In this document: piece by piece, positions 18,868 through 27,007 of the stretch
How the letters are laid out: every line of letters begins with the position of its first letter
Numbering within the stretch: the stretch's first letter is position 1
Source: Catenulispora sp. GP43
GTDB taxonomy: Bacteria; Actinomycetota; Actinomycetes; Streptomycetales; Catenulisporaceae
Assembly: GCF_041260665.1 (NCBI RefSeq)
Contig: NZ_JBGCCT010000003.1
Coordinates: 62,001 to 126,000 of the forward strand
Direction: 5' to 3'
Length of the DNA: 64,000 bases
Made by a program: the position numbers and the translations under genes
The notes under the pieces: model-generated
Databases searched by the model: none
What the model was told of the DNA's origin: nothing
What the model saw: only the letters and a program-made list of their open reading frames with translations

Positions 18868-19412
18868 GAGATCGCACTCCCGTCCTGAAGCTGTGTGCTG
18901 GCTCGGAGCTTGGCCAGGGCCCGCGAGGCCTGGCTCTTCACGGTGCCGACCGAACAGCCGAGCACCGTGGCGGCCTGGGTCTCCGTCAGGCCGTCCCAAT
19001 AGCGGAGCACGACGACCGCGCGCTGTTTCGGCGGCAGCTCCATGAGGGCCGCCACCAGCGCCTCGCGCTGGTCGAAGGCGGCGGTGCCGTCGGTGACGGC
19101 GGGTTCGGCCGGCGCCTGGCCGGAGCGCTCGTCGACCCGGCGTTTGCGGAAGCGGTGGTGGTTGGCGTTGATCAGGATCCGGCGGACGTAGGCGTCCGGG
19201 TCGTCCGCGCGCCGCACCCTGGGCCAGGACGCGTACGCCTTGGCCAGCGCGGTCTGCGCCAGGTCCTCGGCGTGGCCGCGGTCGCCGGTCAGGCCGTAGG
19301 CGAACCGGACCAGGCCGCCCCACCGGCTGACCATGAACTCGCGGAACTCGGCTTCCTCGTCGGCGCGTTTCTCGTCCCTGCCACGTTCCTTGTCACGCTT
19401 CTCACCCCGCAT
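18864..19412 (-). CDS. SigE-family RNA polymerase sigma-70 factor
   Basis: This is a 182-aa ECF sigma factor. Region 2 lies at about 20-90 (AYGLTGDRGHAEDLAQTALAKAYASW). Region 4 lies at about 120-170, with the helix-turn-helix ETQAATVLGCSVGTVKSQASRALAKLR. The very charged N-terminus (residues 1-20, Lys/Arg/Glu) is unusual. The ATG at 19412 is chosen because GAGGGGG lies 5 nt upstream; an ATG six codons earlier lacks one. It is 4 nt overlapped with its membrane partner. It is closely similar in design to the sigma factors at 6368 and 44235. Confidence 0.93.
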   Translation of the reverse strand: MRGEKRDKERGRDEKRADEEAEFREFMVSRWGGLVRFAYGLTGDRGHAEDLAQTALAKAYASWPRVRRADDPDAYVRRILINANHHRFRKRRVDERSGQAPAEPAVTDGTAAFDQREALVAALMELPPKQRAVVVLRYWDGLTETQAATVLGCSVGTVKSQASRALAKLRASTQLQDGSAIS

Positions 19413-19461
19413 CCGTCCCCCTCGCGTCATCGTTCATGTCGCTGAAGAGGGCGGGCTGTGC

Positions 19462-19496
19462 ACGGATCGTTGCATGGAATACGGATCGTTGCATGG
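19462..19496 (-). promoter_or_regulatory. Tandem 16-bp repeat upstream of the sigma operon
   Basis: ACGGATCGTTGCATGG occurs perfectly at 19462-19477 and 19481-19496 (period 19). Read on the transcribed strand each copy carries GCAACG, a typical ECF -35-like word, 50-85 nt before the sigma start. It could be a duplicated promoter element or a regulator site. Confidence 0.5.
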
Positions 19497-19505
19497 GAGG
19501 GGACT

Positions 19506-22500
19506 TCAGTCCGCCAGCTGCTCCAGGAACGCCACGCAGCGCACCGCCTCGACCCCGGCCTCCGTGCACGCCGCGATCGCCTCGCGCAGCCGCTCGACCG
19601 CGGCGTCCCGGCTGCCGTACCGGTCCAGCAGCCAGGCGACCATCTGCTCGGAGAAGTCGTAGTCCATCGCGCTGTGCGGGAGCAGCGCCCGGAAGCCCGA
19701 GGCGGCGCGCTCGGCGTACGGCATCGCCTTGTCGGACAGGTCGGCGTTGAGGTGCAGCCGGGCCAGCTGGTCGTCGGTCTCGGCCAGTTCGTAGGCGATG
19801 ACCTGGGCGTCGCGCTCGTAGTCGCCGGAGCCCTCGGCCGCCTCCAGGACCTGCGCGGCCTCCGCGAACAGCAGCAGCACCTGGTCCAGGACGTCCTCGC
19901 GCTCGCTGTCGTGCCCGGTCTCCTCCGACTCGCCGAAGGTCACCCAGGCCAGGGCCCTGAGGGTCTTGGCCAGGTTGATCGGATCCGGCAGCACGCGCAA
20001 CAGGATCACCGCCCGGTCGAACGCCCGCCGCGCCTCCTCTGGGAGCCCGGCGGCGCGCAGCGCGTGCCCGGCGGACGCCGCGAGCATCGCGTGCCCGCCC
20101 TGCTGCGGGAATTGCTCGGCGGCGGAGGCGGCCAGCAGGTACTGCTCGGCGGCGCCCCGGTAGTCCTCCAGGCGTCCCAGGCAGCGGGCCAGCGCCCAGC
20201 GGGCGTTGACCACCGTCGGGTCGTCGAGGTGCTCGATCATCTCCGGGAGCGCGGACTCCAGGATGGCGGCGGCGTCGGCGTCCCGGCCCAGTTGCTCGTA
20301 GGCGAACGCCAGGCTGTGCCGCGCGCTGGCGGCCAGGTCGGGGACGCCGTGCCGGTCGGCCCACCCGACGGCTTCCAGCGCGTGCTCGGCGCTGTCGGCG
20401 TACCGCCCCTGCGCGCCGCTGGCGTTGGCCAGGACCTGGCGCGTGTAGCCGGCCGGGAACCGCTGCTCGGGCCAGCGTTCGGCGATCTCCAGGGCCGCCA
20501 GCCCGGCGTGCTCGGCGTCGGCGTCCCGGTCGGCGGCCAGGTAGGCCTGCGCGAGGAGCATGTTCGGGTGCAGGTTCGCCCACGGCCGCTCGGCGCGGTC
20601 GTACAGCGCGATGGCCGCCAGCAGCTCCGGCACCGACTCCTCGGGACGGCCGCGCCGCTGCGCGATCTCCGCCCGCATGGTGTGCGCGGCGGCCGCGCGG
20701 GCCGGCACGTCGAACTCGACGGCGTCGGCCAGCAGCGCCTCGACGCTGGCCGCGAAGTGGTCGAAGGCTGATTCGCGGCGGGCTTCGAAATCGGCCTCGC
20801 CGTCGGGGTCGGCGCCGATCTCGGTCGTCCGACGGGCTTCGAAAGCCTGGGCCCGGCGGACGGTGAGCACGTCCTCGGGTTCGGCGAGGCCGCGCGCCTG
20901 CAACACCCGGGCGGTCGCGTACAGAGCGGCCAGCGCTTCCTCTTGTAAGGGCTCGCAAGTCTTCTTCTGCAACGCCTCGGCCAGCAGCTTGCGCGCCTTC
21001 ACGGCGACAGCGCGGCCTTCCAGCCCGCCCTCCTCATACCGCTCGACGGCCTCGCCGAGCAGCCGGACCGCCCGGTCCATGTCCTCGCGGTCGAGCGCGT
21101 CGGCGGCCCGTTCCTCGGCCAGCCGGCCCTGCGCCTCCAGATCGAGCTCGATCCCGCGGCGATCGGCCGCGACCGCCACCCGCTCCCACATCTTCATCGC
21201 GCCGGGGTGCGCCACGTCGAACAGCCGGCGGGCCTCGGCGAGCAGGTCGTCGAAGTCGGTGTCGGTGTCCGGATCGGCCAAGTCAGCCGGTTCGGCCGTT
21301 TCGGCCGCTGACTCACGCTGGATAGGCAGCGCCGGCGGCTCCGGTGTCTCCCGCCGCGCCTCCGGCACCCTCGGCCGCGCGGCGACGACCAGCGGCAGCT
21401 CCGCCACCAGCCACGTCTGGTCCATCGTGGCGGCGACGCGGGAGCTCACCGCGTCGGTGCCGTTGCGTGCGTCGAAGCGCCGGGTGAGATCTTCGATCTC
21501 GGACCGCACGCGGTCCAGCAGCTCCCCGACCGGCCAGTCGCGGCCTTCGGGTCCGGCGACGGACGCGGTCGATCCGGCTTGGACCTGGCCGCGCAGCAGC
21601 AGGGCGACGCAGGACAGGAACTCGAGGTAGTCCAGCGGTTCGAAAGGCGGGTCGAACAGGCACCGGTTCTCCGCGAGGATCTCCAGGCCGCGTGCGCCGT
21701 TGCCGGACAGCACACAGAACTCGATGTGGCGTCCGAAGGCGGTGCGCAGCTCGACGTGTCCGCGCAGCAAACGGTAGCCGCGCAGGTGGTTCGCGCGTGC
21801 TTCGTCGTACCGGCGGAGCCTCAGCAGCGGTTTCAACGACCCGGCCAAGGTGCTGGCCGGCTCGTCCAGGCACGAGATCTCGTTCTCGATCGTCGGCCGC
21901 CACAGCCGCATCGCCGCGAGGTCGTCGCCGCGGTCCGCCCGCCACGCCCCCTGCGCCAGGTGCTCGCAGGCCCGGCAGTCGCTCATCAGGTCGCGCTCGG
22001 CGGCCAGCCAGCGGCCGAAGTGCGTCTCAGCCTGCGCGGTGTCCCCCAGGTGCTCCGCTATGCGGAAGCGCTGCGCATGGACGGCCCGCATGCCGTAGCC
22101 GGCCAGGCGGTAGCGGCGCTCCATCTCGTCGACGAATCCGTGGACCGTGGCCAGCGGGACTTCGGGGACGGAGAGCAGGTCCGAGGTCATCCACTTGAAG
22201 ACCCAGTGCGTCTCGTACTCCAGACGGCTCGCGTCGCGCAGGGTCTTGCCGTGCCGGTCCCACAGCCGCAGGAGGCGCGAGAACAGGACCGGCGAGCGGA
22301 AGCTCTCCCCGCCCCGCTCGTAGGCCTCGATGACGGTGTGCAGAGCGCGGATCTGGATCTCGGGGTCGCCGAGCTTGTCGGCGGCGGCCAACAGCGCTTC
22401 AGCTCGCACCGAACGGGCCCGGCCCGCGGGCTCGTCCTCGTTCGCCTCCAGGGCCGTGCGCAGTTCCCCGGCCGTCCAGGACGGTCGCTGGAACGCCGAC

Positions 22501-22526
22501 TCGCTCGTGCTGGGCAGGATGGGCAT
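19506..22526 (-). CDS. Large TPR-like helical-repeat protein, partner of the HSP90 gene
   Basis: This is a 1006-aa all-helical protein with no signal or membrane segments. Degenerate helix-turn-helix pairs of TPR type run through most of the length. They are clearest from about 470 to 1000 (for example ARWALARCLGRLEDYRGAAEQYLLA and MLLAQAYLAADRDADAEHAGLAALE). A Pro/Glu-rich linker lies at about 385-425. The ATG is 9 nt after the stop of the HSP90-family gene, so the two are surely co-transcribed. TPR domains classically bind HSP90 C-termini, so a chaperone/co-chaperone relationship is a reasonable inference, but no client is known. Confidence 0.82.
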   Translation of the reverse strand: MPILPSTSESAFQRPSWTAGELRTALEANEDEPAGRARSVRAEALLAAADKLGDPEIQIRALHTVIEAYERGGESFRSPVLFSRLLRLWDRHGKTLRDASRLEYETHWVFKWMTSDLLSVPEVPLATVHGFVDEMERRYRLAGYGMRAVHAQRFRIAEHLGDTAQAETHFGRWLAAERDLMSDCRACEHLAQGAWRADRGDDLAAMRLWRPTIENEISCLDEPASTLAGSLKPLLRLRRYDEARANHLRGYRLLRGHVELRTAFGRHIEFCVLSGNGARGLEILAENRCLFDPPFEPLDYLEFLSCVALLLRGQVQAGSTASVAGPEGRDWPVGELLDRVRSEIEDLTRRFDARNGTDAVSSRVAATMDQTWLVAELPLVVAARPRVPEARRETPEPPALPIQRESAAETAEPADLADPDTDTDFDDLLAEARRLFDVAHPGAMKMWERVAVAADRRGIELDLEAQGRLAEERAADALDREDMDRAVRLLGEAVERYEEGGLEGRAVAVKARKLLAEALQKKTCEPLQEEALAALYATARVLQARGLAEPEDVLTVRRAQAFEARRTTEIGADPDGEADFEARRESAFDHFAASVEALLADAVEFDVPARAAAAHTMRAEIAQRRGRPEESVPELLAAIALYDRAERPWANLHPNMLLAQAYLAADRDADAEHAGLAALEIAERWPEQRFPAGYTRQVLANASGAQGRYADSAEHALEAVGWADRHGVPDLAASARHSLAFAYEQLGRDADAAAILESALPEMIEHLDDPTVVNARWALARCLGRLEDYRGAAEQYLLAASAAEQFPQQGGHAMLAASAGHALRAAGLPEEARRAFDRAVILLRVLPDPINLAKTLRALAWVTFGESEETGHDSEREDVLDQVLLLFAEAAQVLEAAEGSGDYERDAQVIAYELAETDDQLARLHLNADLSDKAMPYAERAASGFRALLPHSAMDYDFSEQMVAWLLDRYGSRDAAVERLREAIAACTEAGVEAVRCVAFLEQLAD

Positions 22527-22535
22527 CGCGCGGAC

Positions 22536-24488
22536 TCAGTCCTCTTCCTCGGCCTCGGGGTCCCGGCGCCGCCCGACCGCGTGGCCGAGCAGCCCCAGGA
22601 AGGCCCGGTTGAGCAGCGCCGTCTCGCTGGACCGGATCGGCCGCTTGGACAGCAGCAGCGCCTGACCGTAGACCGCCTCGACGCCGGTGGCGGCCAGCTC
22701 GGCGTCGTCCAGCTCGACCAGGCCCTGGATCAGCGGGCTGCGATGGTTCAGCACCAGGCGGGCCCGCGGCCCGACGGTCCGCAGCGCGCCGAGGATGCCG
22801 GCCCACAGGTCGTCGCCGTCGGCGGCGGCCTCGGCCTCGGCGTCGGCCCGGGCCCGCTCGTGCCGGGCGTCGCGGCCGTCCAGGAGCAGCGCGGGGATGG
22901 TGACCGGGTGGAACGCGCGCAGGGCGACGTCGCAGTCCAGGGCGTCCAGGACCCGGCGGGCGGTGGCCAGCAGCGGACCGGCGGCCAGTTCCTCGGTGCT
23001 GTCGACGGTGTCCAGATGCGCCGCGACGGTCTCCGGATCCAGGTCCAGGACGGCGACGCCGGGCAGCGCGCGCGGCAGCTTGCGGACCAGGTCGGCGTCA
23101 TAGGTGTAGCCGCCGTTGACGACACCGAGGCCGACCGCCGCCGCGATCTGCGAGACCTGCTGGAACTCCTCGTCGCCGGCCGTCAGGTGGATGACACTGT
23201 GCTGGTCGGCGAACGCGGTCAGCGGCAGCCGCCCGGACGTGGTCTCGAACGGGAGCCACGGAAGAGTGAGGGCAAACAGATCGTCGTCGAAGCGCGCCAG
23301 CGCCTTGACCCCGAGGTAGTGCACGGCCAGCAGCCGGTTCAGGCGCGGCGGATCGGTCGCGGCCAGCCCGGCGAGCCAGTCGCGGACCCGGTCGCCGAGG
23401 GCCTCGCGCACCGCGGCCAGGCGGTCGTCCTCGTACAGGGCCTCCCGCGACGCGGTGGGACGCAGCGTGTCGGTGTCGATGACACAGCGCACGAAGAAGG
23501 CCCAGTCCGGCAGCAGGCCCCGGGCCTGGTCCGTGAGCAGCATGCCCTTGATGTGGACCCGGTGGCCGCCCTGATCGGAGGTGGTCGCCGCGGTCGGGAG
23601 GATGTAGGCGGCGCCCTTGATGCCCAGCAGCGGGATGTTGAGCTCGATGACGTCCAGCGGCGCGAACCCGAGCGTGTCCTGGCAGTAGGCGGCCAGCGCC
23701 TCGAACCGGGTGCCCGGCGAGGGGTACTCCCGGTCCCAGACCGGCGGGGTCTCGGTGATGCGGTAGGTGTAGCCGGCCTCGTCCTCGAGGACGGTCTCGT
23801 AGGGCAGCAGACTGCCGAAGTCCCGCGCCAGCTCCACGACCCGCGGCGCCTGGAACCAGAACTCCTTGCCGGGGCTGGGCTTCAGGGTGACAGTGGTGCC
23901 GGGCTGCTCGGGCGTCTCGTCGGGAGCCAAAGTCCTGATGTCGTAGTGCCCGTCGGCCGCGCCTCGCCACTCAACCGCCGGCGCCGCGGGGTCCACAGCC
24001 GACCTGGTGACGACGGTGATCTCATCGGCGACCACGAAGCACGCCAGCAACCCGATCCCGAACCGCCCGAGGAAGTCACCCCGCCCCAGCTCCAGCACAC
24101 TGGCGGCATCACCGAGCCCGTCACCGAACCCGTCGCCCCCCACCCCGCCCCGCTTGGAACTCCGCCCGATCGTCGCCAGAAACCGGTGCACCTCATCCTC
24201 GGTCAACCCGATCCCACTGTCCCGCACCTGCACCCGAGCCCCATCGGCGACGATCCGCACCACAGCCGGCGCCGCCCCGTCCGAAGCACGCCGAGCAGTG
24301 ATCGCATCCACCGCATTCTGCAAAAGCTCCCGCACGAACACCCGCGGACTGGAGTAAAGATGATGTGAAAGCAGATCAACGATCCCCCGCAGATCCACCT
24401 GGAAGGCATGAGCGGACGGAAGACCACGCCCACCGGCATCAGTGGCGGCGGACGCGGACTTGGAGACCAGCGGCTTCTCGGACGACAC
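22536..24488 (-). CDS. HSP90-family ATPase (divergent HtpG-like)
   Basis: This is a 650-aa GHKL ATPase of the HSP90 family. The N-terminal ATP site is intact: LYSSPRVFVRELLQNAVDAI (Asn58 for Mg), RDSGIGLTEDEVHRFLATIG, and GRFGIGLLACFVVADEI for the lid. The middle domain follows (WEFRAP-like WFQAPRVVEL). It is divergent from E. coli HtpG and belongs to a smaller actinobacterial group. The C-terminus ends in an acidic tail (AEEED). The GTG at 24488 is the only start near the family N-terminus, with a weak ribosome-binding site, so the first 28 residues are uncertain. It is first gene of a two-gene operon with the TPR protein. Confidence 0.9.
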   Translation of the reverse strand: MSSEKPLVSKSASAATDAGGRGLPSAHAFQVDLRGIVDLLSHHLYSSPRVFVRELLQNAVDAITARRASDGAAPAVVRIVADGARVQVRDSGIGLTEDEVHRFLATIGRSSKRGGVGGDGFGDGLGDAASVLELGRGDFLGRFGIGLLACFVVADEITVVTRSAVDPAAPAVEWRGAADGHYDIRTLAPDETPEQPGTTVTLKPSPGKEFWFQAPRVVELARDFGSLLPYETVLEDEAGYTYRITETPPVWDREYPSPGTRFEALAAYCQDTLGFAPLDVIELNIPLLGIKGAAYILPTAATTSDQGGHRVHIKGMLLTDQARGLLPDWAFFVRCVIDTDTLRPTASREALYEDDRLAAVREALGDRVRDWLAGLAATDPPRLNRLLAVHYLGVKALARFDDDLFALTLPWLPFETTSGRLPLTAFADQHSVIHLTAGDEEFQQVSQIAAAVGLGVVNGGYTYDADLVRKLPRALPGVAVLDLDPETVAAHLDTVDSTEELAAGPLLATARRVLDALDCDVALRAFHPVTIPALLLDGRDARHERARADAEAEAAADGDDLWAGILGALRTVGPRARLVLNHRSPLIQGLVELDDAELAATGVEAVYGQALLLSKRPIRSSETALLNRAFLGLLGHAVGRRRDPEAEEED

Positions 24489-24550
24489 GCGCTCGATGCT
24501 ACGCACCCGCGGCGACACCCGACGCCGGAATGGCCGCAACCGCGACGGTT

Positions 24551-24760
24551 TTAGACGATCGCGTCGAACTCCCCGGCCTTCACACCGGCGACGAAGGCGA
24601 CCCATTCGGCTTTGGTGAAGGACAGGACCGGGCCCTCGGGGTCCCGGCTGTTGCGGACGAGGATCTCGTCTGCTTTGACGCTGGTGGTCTCGACGCAGGC
24701 GCCATTGCCGCTCGACGCGCTGGACTTACGCCAACCTGTCTTGAGCTGATCGATTTCCAT
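24551..24760 (-). CDS. DUF397 protein
   Basis: This is a 69-aa protein with the DUF397 pattern: WRKSSASSGNGACVE at 10-24, then VRNSRDPEGPVLSFTKAEWVAFVAGVKAGEFD. The family occurs beside DUF5753/XRE regulators in actinobacteria and in some cases modulates development. The ATG is preceded by GGGAGGG. It lies 250 bp downstream of the second DUF397 gene on the same strand and is probably a second small partner. A region with CGTAC repeats, 24785-24820, lies upstream and may hold its promoter. Confidence 0.9.
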   Translation of the reverse strand: MEIDQLKTGWRKSSASSGNGACVETTSVKADEILVRNSRDPEGPVLSFTKAEWVAFVAGVKAGEFDAIV

Positions 24761-25012
24761 GGGCTGCCCTCCCGATTTGATGCGCCGTACCGGGAGTTAT
24801 TCCTACCCGCTAGTACGGGGAGCAATCGCCGCAAGTCCCCCATGACCAAGTCTTTGCCGAGCTGAGAGGGCCGTCGGACACACCACGAAGTCATGCGAAC
24901 GCCCCTGCGCCTTGTGGGCTTGGAGCGTTCGGCTGCACCTCTCGACCGGGTCGGCGGCGGGTGGAAACGCTAAAGAGCGTCGGTCGACATCTGTTGTCGC
25001 CAACGCCACTGA

Positions 25013-25219
25013 TCAGGCCAGGTCGTCGAACTCTCCGCGCTGTGCTCCGTCCAGGAACGCGGCGATCTCCCTGCGGGTGAAGGTCAAGACAGGGCCGGAA
25101 GGGTCCTTCGAGTCCCGCAGGTAGACGGCACCGGTATCACCGGCGGCCAGCTCCACGCATGACCCGTTCCCGCTGCTCGCGGCGGCCTTGCGCCATTGCA
25201 GGCCGTCGTTTTCGATCAT
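25013..25219 (-). CDS. DUF397 protein, coupled to the HTH regulator
   Basis: This is a 68-aa DUF397 protein (WRKAAASSGNGSCVELA, then LRDSKDPSGPVLTFTRREIAAFLDGAQRGEFD). Its ATG overlaps the stop of the DUF5753 regulator by 4 nt, the classic arrangement in which the small protein is the partner of the XRE regulator. The 193 bases after it (to 24760, roughly 24820-25012) show no gene. Confidence 0.92.
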   Translation of the reverse strand: MIENDGLQWRKAAASSGNGSCVELAAGDTGAVYLRDSKDPSGPVLTFTRREIAAFLDGAQRGEFDDLA

Positions 25220-26214
25220 GACATCGCTACCTTCCCTAAGCCCGCCGGCCCGGTTGGCCGTACGGAGGACCAGTGTTCGTAATTTCCCCGGAGAAGACGC
25301 ATGAGAAATTTTCGGCTGTCCCCCGCGCTCAGTGCCGTTTCGGCCATGGCCGCGAACTTCTCCCCGATAGCCGTGATCTCGCCGTGGCCACGGACGAAGA
25401 GCTCACGGAACACGCCTTCGACATAGCAAGCGCTACTGGTCTTGGGCCCTTCGTCGAGATTCAGGAGATGAATCGTGGCCCCCTCCATACCCTGATAGAA
25501 ACCCGCACCATACGGGATGATCTGAAGGGTCACGTGCGGCAGGCGCGTCGCCCGGATGAGCCGATCGATCTGTTCTTCGCGCATGGCGCGGGTCCGGGGA
25601 TCGACCCCCGCCGGGCGCCAGAGAACGTTCTCGTCCACGATGAAGTGAGCCCTCAGCGAGCTTTCTTCGTTCCAAAGCCTCTTCTGCCGATCCATACGGA
25701 TCTGAACCCGGGTCTCCACCTCAGCCGCTGCGCGGTTGTCGCCGTTCCGCGTGATCGTCTCTCGGGCGTACCGCTCGGTCTGAAGCAGTCCGGGAATGAA
25801 GGTCATCTCGTAGTTGCGAAGGCTTCGGGCCTGGGATTCGAGCGCGATGAAGGTCGAGTATTTGGCCGGGATGGGGGTCGTCCCCTTGTCCGCGTCGACG
25901 GCCTCCCGGCTCAGCGCCATCAGCTGGTCCCGCCGCTGCGCCGGCACTCCATAGAACTTGCACAAGTCGCGCACGTCCCGTGCGACGGCCCCGCGCTGGC
26001 CGTTCTCCATCCGGCTTATCTTCGCGTCCGAGCACTCCAGACACCTGGCGGCGTCGGCGATGCTCTTGCCGGCCGCGAGGCGGAGTGTGCGCAACTCGCT
26101 GCCGAGCTCCCAGCGCAGAACGTTGATCCCGGTCACCGGCTGGTTCCGCTGGTTGGCTCGCACCTGGGCCTCCTCGCCCGTCAGGCAGGTTCCGTACGCA
26201 AGTTCAGTGGGCAT
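25216..26214 (-). CDS. XRE-family helix-turn-helix regulator with DUF5753 domain
   Basis: This is a 332-aa regulator. An N-terminal Cro/CI-type helix-turn-helix lies at about 35-90 (LRTLRLAAGKSIADAARCLECSDAKISRMENGQRG), followed by DUF5753 from about 105 to 300, which contains the hallmark YEMTFIPGLLQTERYAR and LQIIPYGAGFYQGMEGATIHLL. Relatives pair with DUF397 proteins and act in development or metabolism of Streptomyces-type bacteria. The first 28 residues are an unstructured leader; a later Met is not available. It overlaps the DUF397 gene by 4 nt. Autoregulation is common in the family but was not seen here. Confidence 0.93.
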   Translation of the reverse strand: MPTELAYGTCLTGEEAQVRANQRNQPVTGINVLRWELGSELRTLRLAAGKSIADAARCLECSDAKISRMENGQRGAVARDVRDLCKFYGVPAQRRDQLMALSREAVDADKGTTPIPAKYSTFIALESQARSLRNYEMTFIPGLLQTERYARETITRNGDNRAAAEVETRVQIRMDRQKRLWNEESSLRAHFIVDENVLWRPAGVDPRTRAMREEQIDRLIRATRLPHVTLQIIPYGAGFYQGMEGATIHLLNLDEGPKTSSACYVEGVFRELFVRGHGEITAIGEKFAAMAETALSAGDSRKFLMRLLRGNYEHWSSVRPTGPAGLGKVAMS

Positions 26215-26441
26215 CTACACCATGCAGGTGCCTGTTGCAGATTCAGGCTGAAAGTGCTCCTGGCAATTGACACCCTACCGAACGAGGAGCATCGTACAAC
26301 TACGACAGGGGTACGCGACAGGGTTCTGTGAAAGAGCCACTCGCCTGGACCAACGAGAAGGCCGGGCCGACGTAGTGCGGCGTCGACCCGGCGAAGAAAG
26401 GCCCCCAGCCGATATCACTCGAAGAGAACGGAAGAGACCTC

Positions 26442-26771
26442 GTGGAGACATCTACCCCCACGCCCCGTGACCAATCCCCATCAGCGGGTCTCGAGGACTG
26501 CCCGCGATGCGTAAAGGGCCGGATCGGGAAGGCCCGGCTCACGTGCACCCTGTGCTTCGGCGCCGCCCTGGTGCAGCCCTGGGTCGCCGACCAGGAGCGG
26601 GCCCAGCAGAGGAGTTGGGCGGCCTACCTGGCCGCGCGCCGGGAACCGATGCCCGACGGCGCGGACCCCGCGCTGGGCGAATGCGCCCGGTGCTGGCCGT
26701 CCCGGTGCCCCCAGTGCCCGTGGACGCCGCCGGCGGATCAAGGGGCCGGCGGGCTCGGGCTCGCTGCTTGA
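26442..26771 (+). CDS. Small protein with four zinc-ribbon-like Cys pairs
   Basis: This is a 109-aa protein with CPRC, CTLC, CARC and CPQC pairs (residues about 20, 35, 82 and 90), suggesting two zinc knuckles. No enzymatic domain is evident. The first ten residues are Ser/Thr/Pro-rich. A perfect -35-like TTGACA (26267-26272) lies far upstream, and GGAAGAGACCTCGTGGAGACATCT precedes the start region. It is 23 bp from the short membrane ORF that follows, so the two probably form an operon. Function unknown. Confidence 0.6.
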   Translation: METSTPTPRDQSPSAGLEDCPRCVKGRIGKARLTCTLCFGAALVQPWVADQERAQQRSWAAYLAARREPMPDGADPALGECARCWPSRCPQCPWTPPADQGAGGLGLAA

Positions 26772-26794
26772 ACCGGTGGGAGGTGAGGAATCCC

Positions 26795-26917
26795 ATGGAA
26801 GTACTGATCATCTTCGGTGTCGTATACGGAGCGTTCCTGACAGGACGCGTTCTCCAGTACCTGTCCGACGCCAAGCGCGTTCTGGGCAGGGGTGTCGACC
26901 GGAACGGGAAGCGGTAG
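26795..26917 (+). CDS. 40-aa single-pass membrane peptide
   Basis: A short ORF with a good ribosome-binding site (GGGAGGTGAGG, ending 6 nt before the ATG) encodes a hydrophobic N-terminal half (VLIIFGVVYGAFLTG) and a basic C-terminus ending NGKR. It is too short for automated calls but the sequence is well formed, and it follows the Cys-rich gene by 23 bp. No homolog is recognised. It could be a small regulator or a membrane anchor. Confidence 0.5.
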   Translation: MEVLIIFGVVYGAFLTGRVLQYLSDAKRVLGRGVDRNGKR

Positions 26918-26951
26918 CGGCCGCTCCCGGCCATTAGCGTCTGACGAAAAC

Positions 26952-26984
26952 GGCGCGCCCCCCGTGGTCAACGGGAGGCGCGCC
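26952..26984. terminator. Convergent bidirectional terminator
   Basis: GGCGCGCC-C-CCCGT (26952-26965) pairs with ACGGG-A-GGCGCGCC (26971-26984) through a 5-nt loop, with one C-A mismatch. It sits between the rightward small-gene pair and the leftward DUF4097-like gene and could serve both. Confidence 0.7.
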
Positions 26985-27007
26985 TCAGTTATGGCAGCCG
27001 GTCCGTA

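Noticed and set aside
21579-24368. A 929-codon open frame on the plus strand
   Set aside because: Antisense to the HSP90 and TPR genes. It has an Arg/Gly/Gln-rich composition with no family match, while the minus-strand proteins are convincing.
26267-26272. Perfect TTGACA -35 upstream of the Cys-rich gene
   Set aside because: No acceptable -10 lies 16-19 bp downstream. The same AATTGACACCCT word also follows the RpiR gene (31483-31494), again without a clear -10, so neither was called as a promoter.
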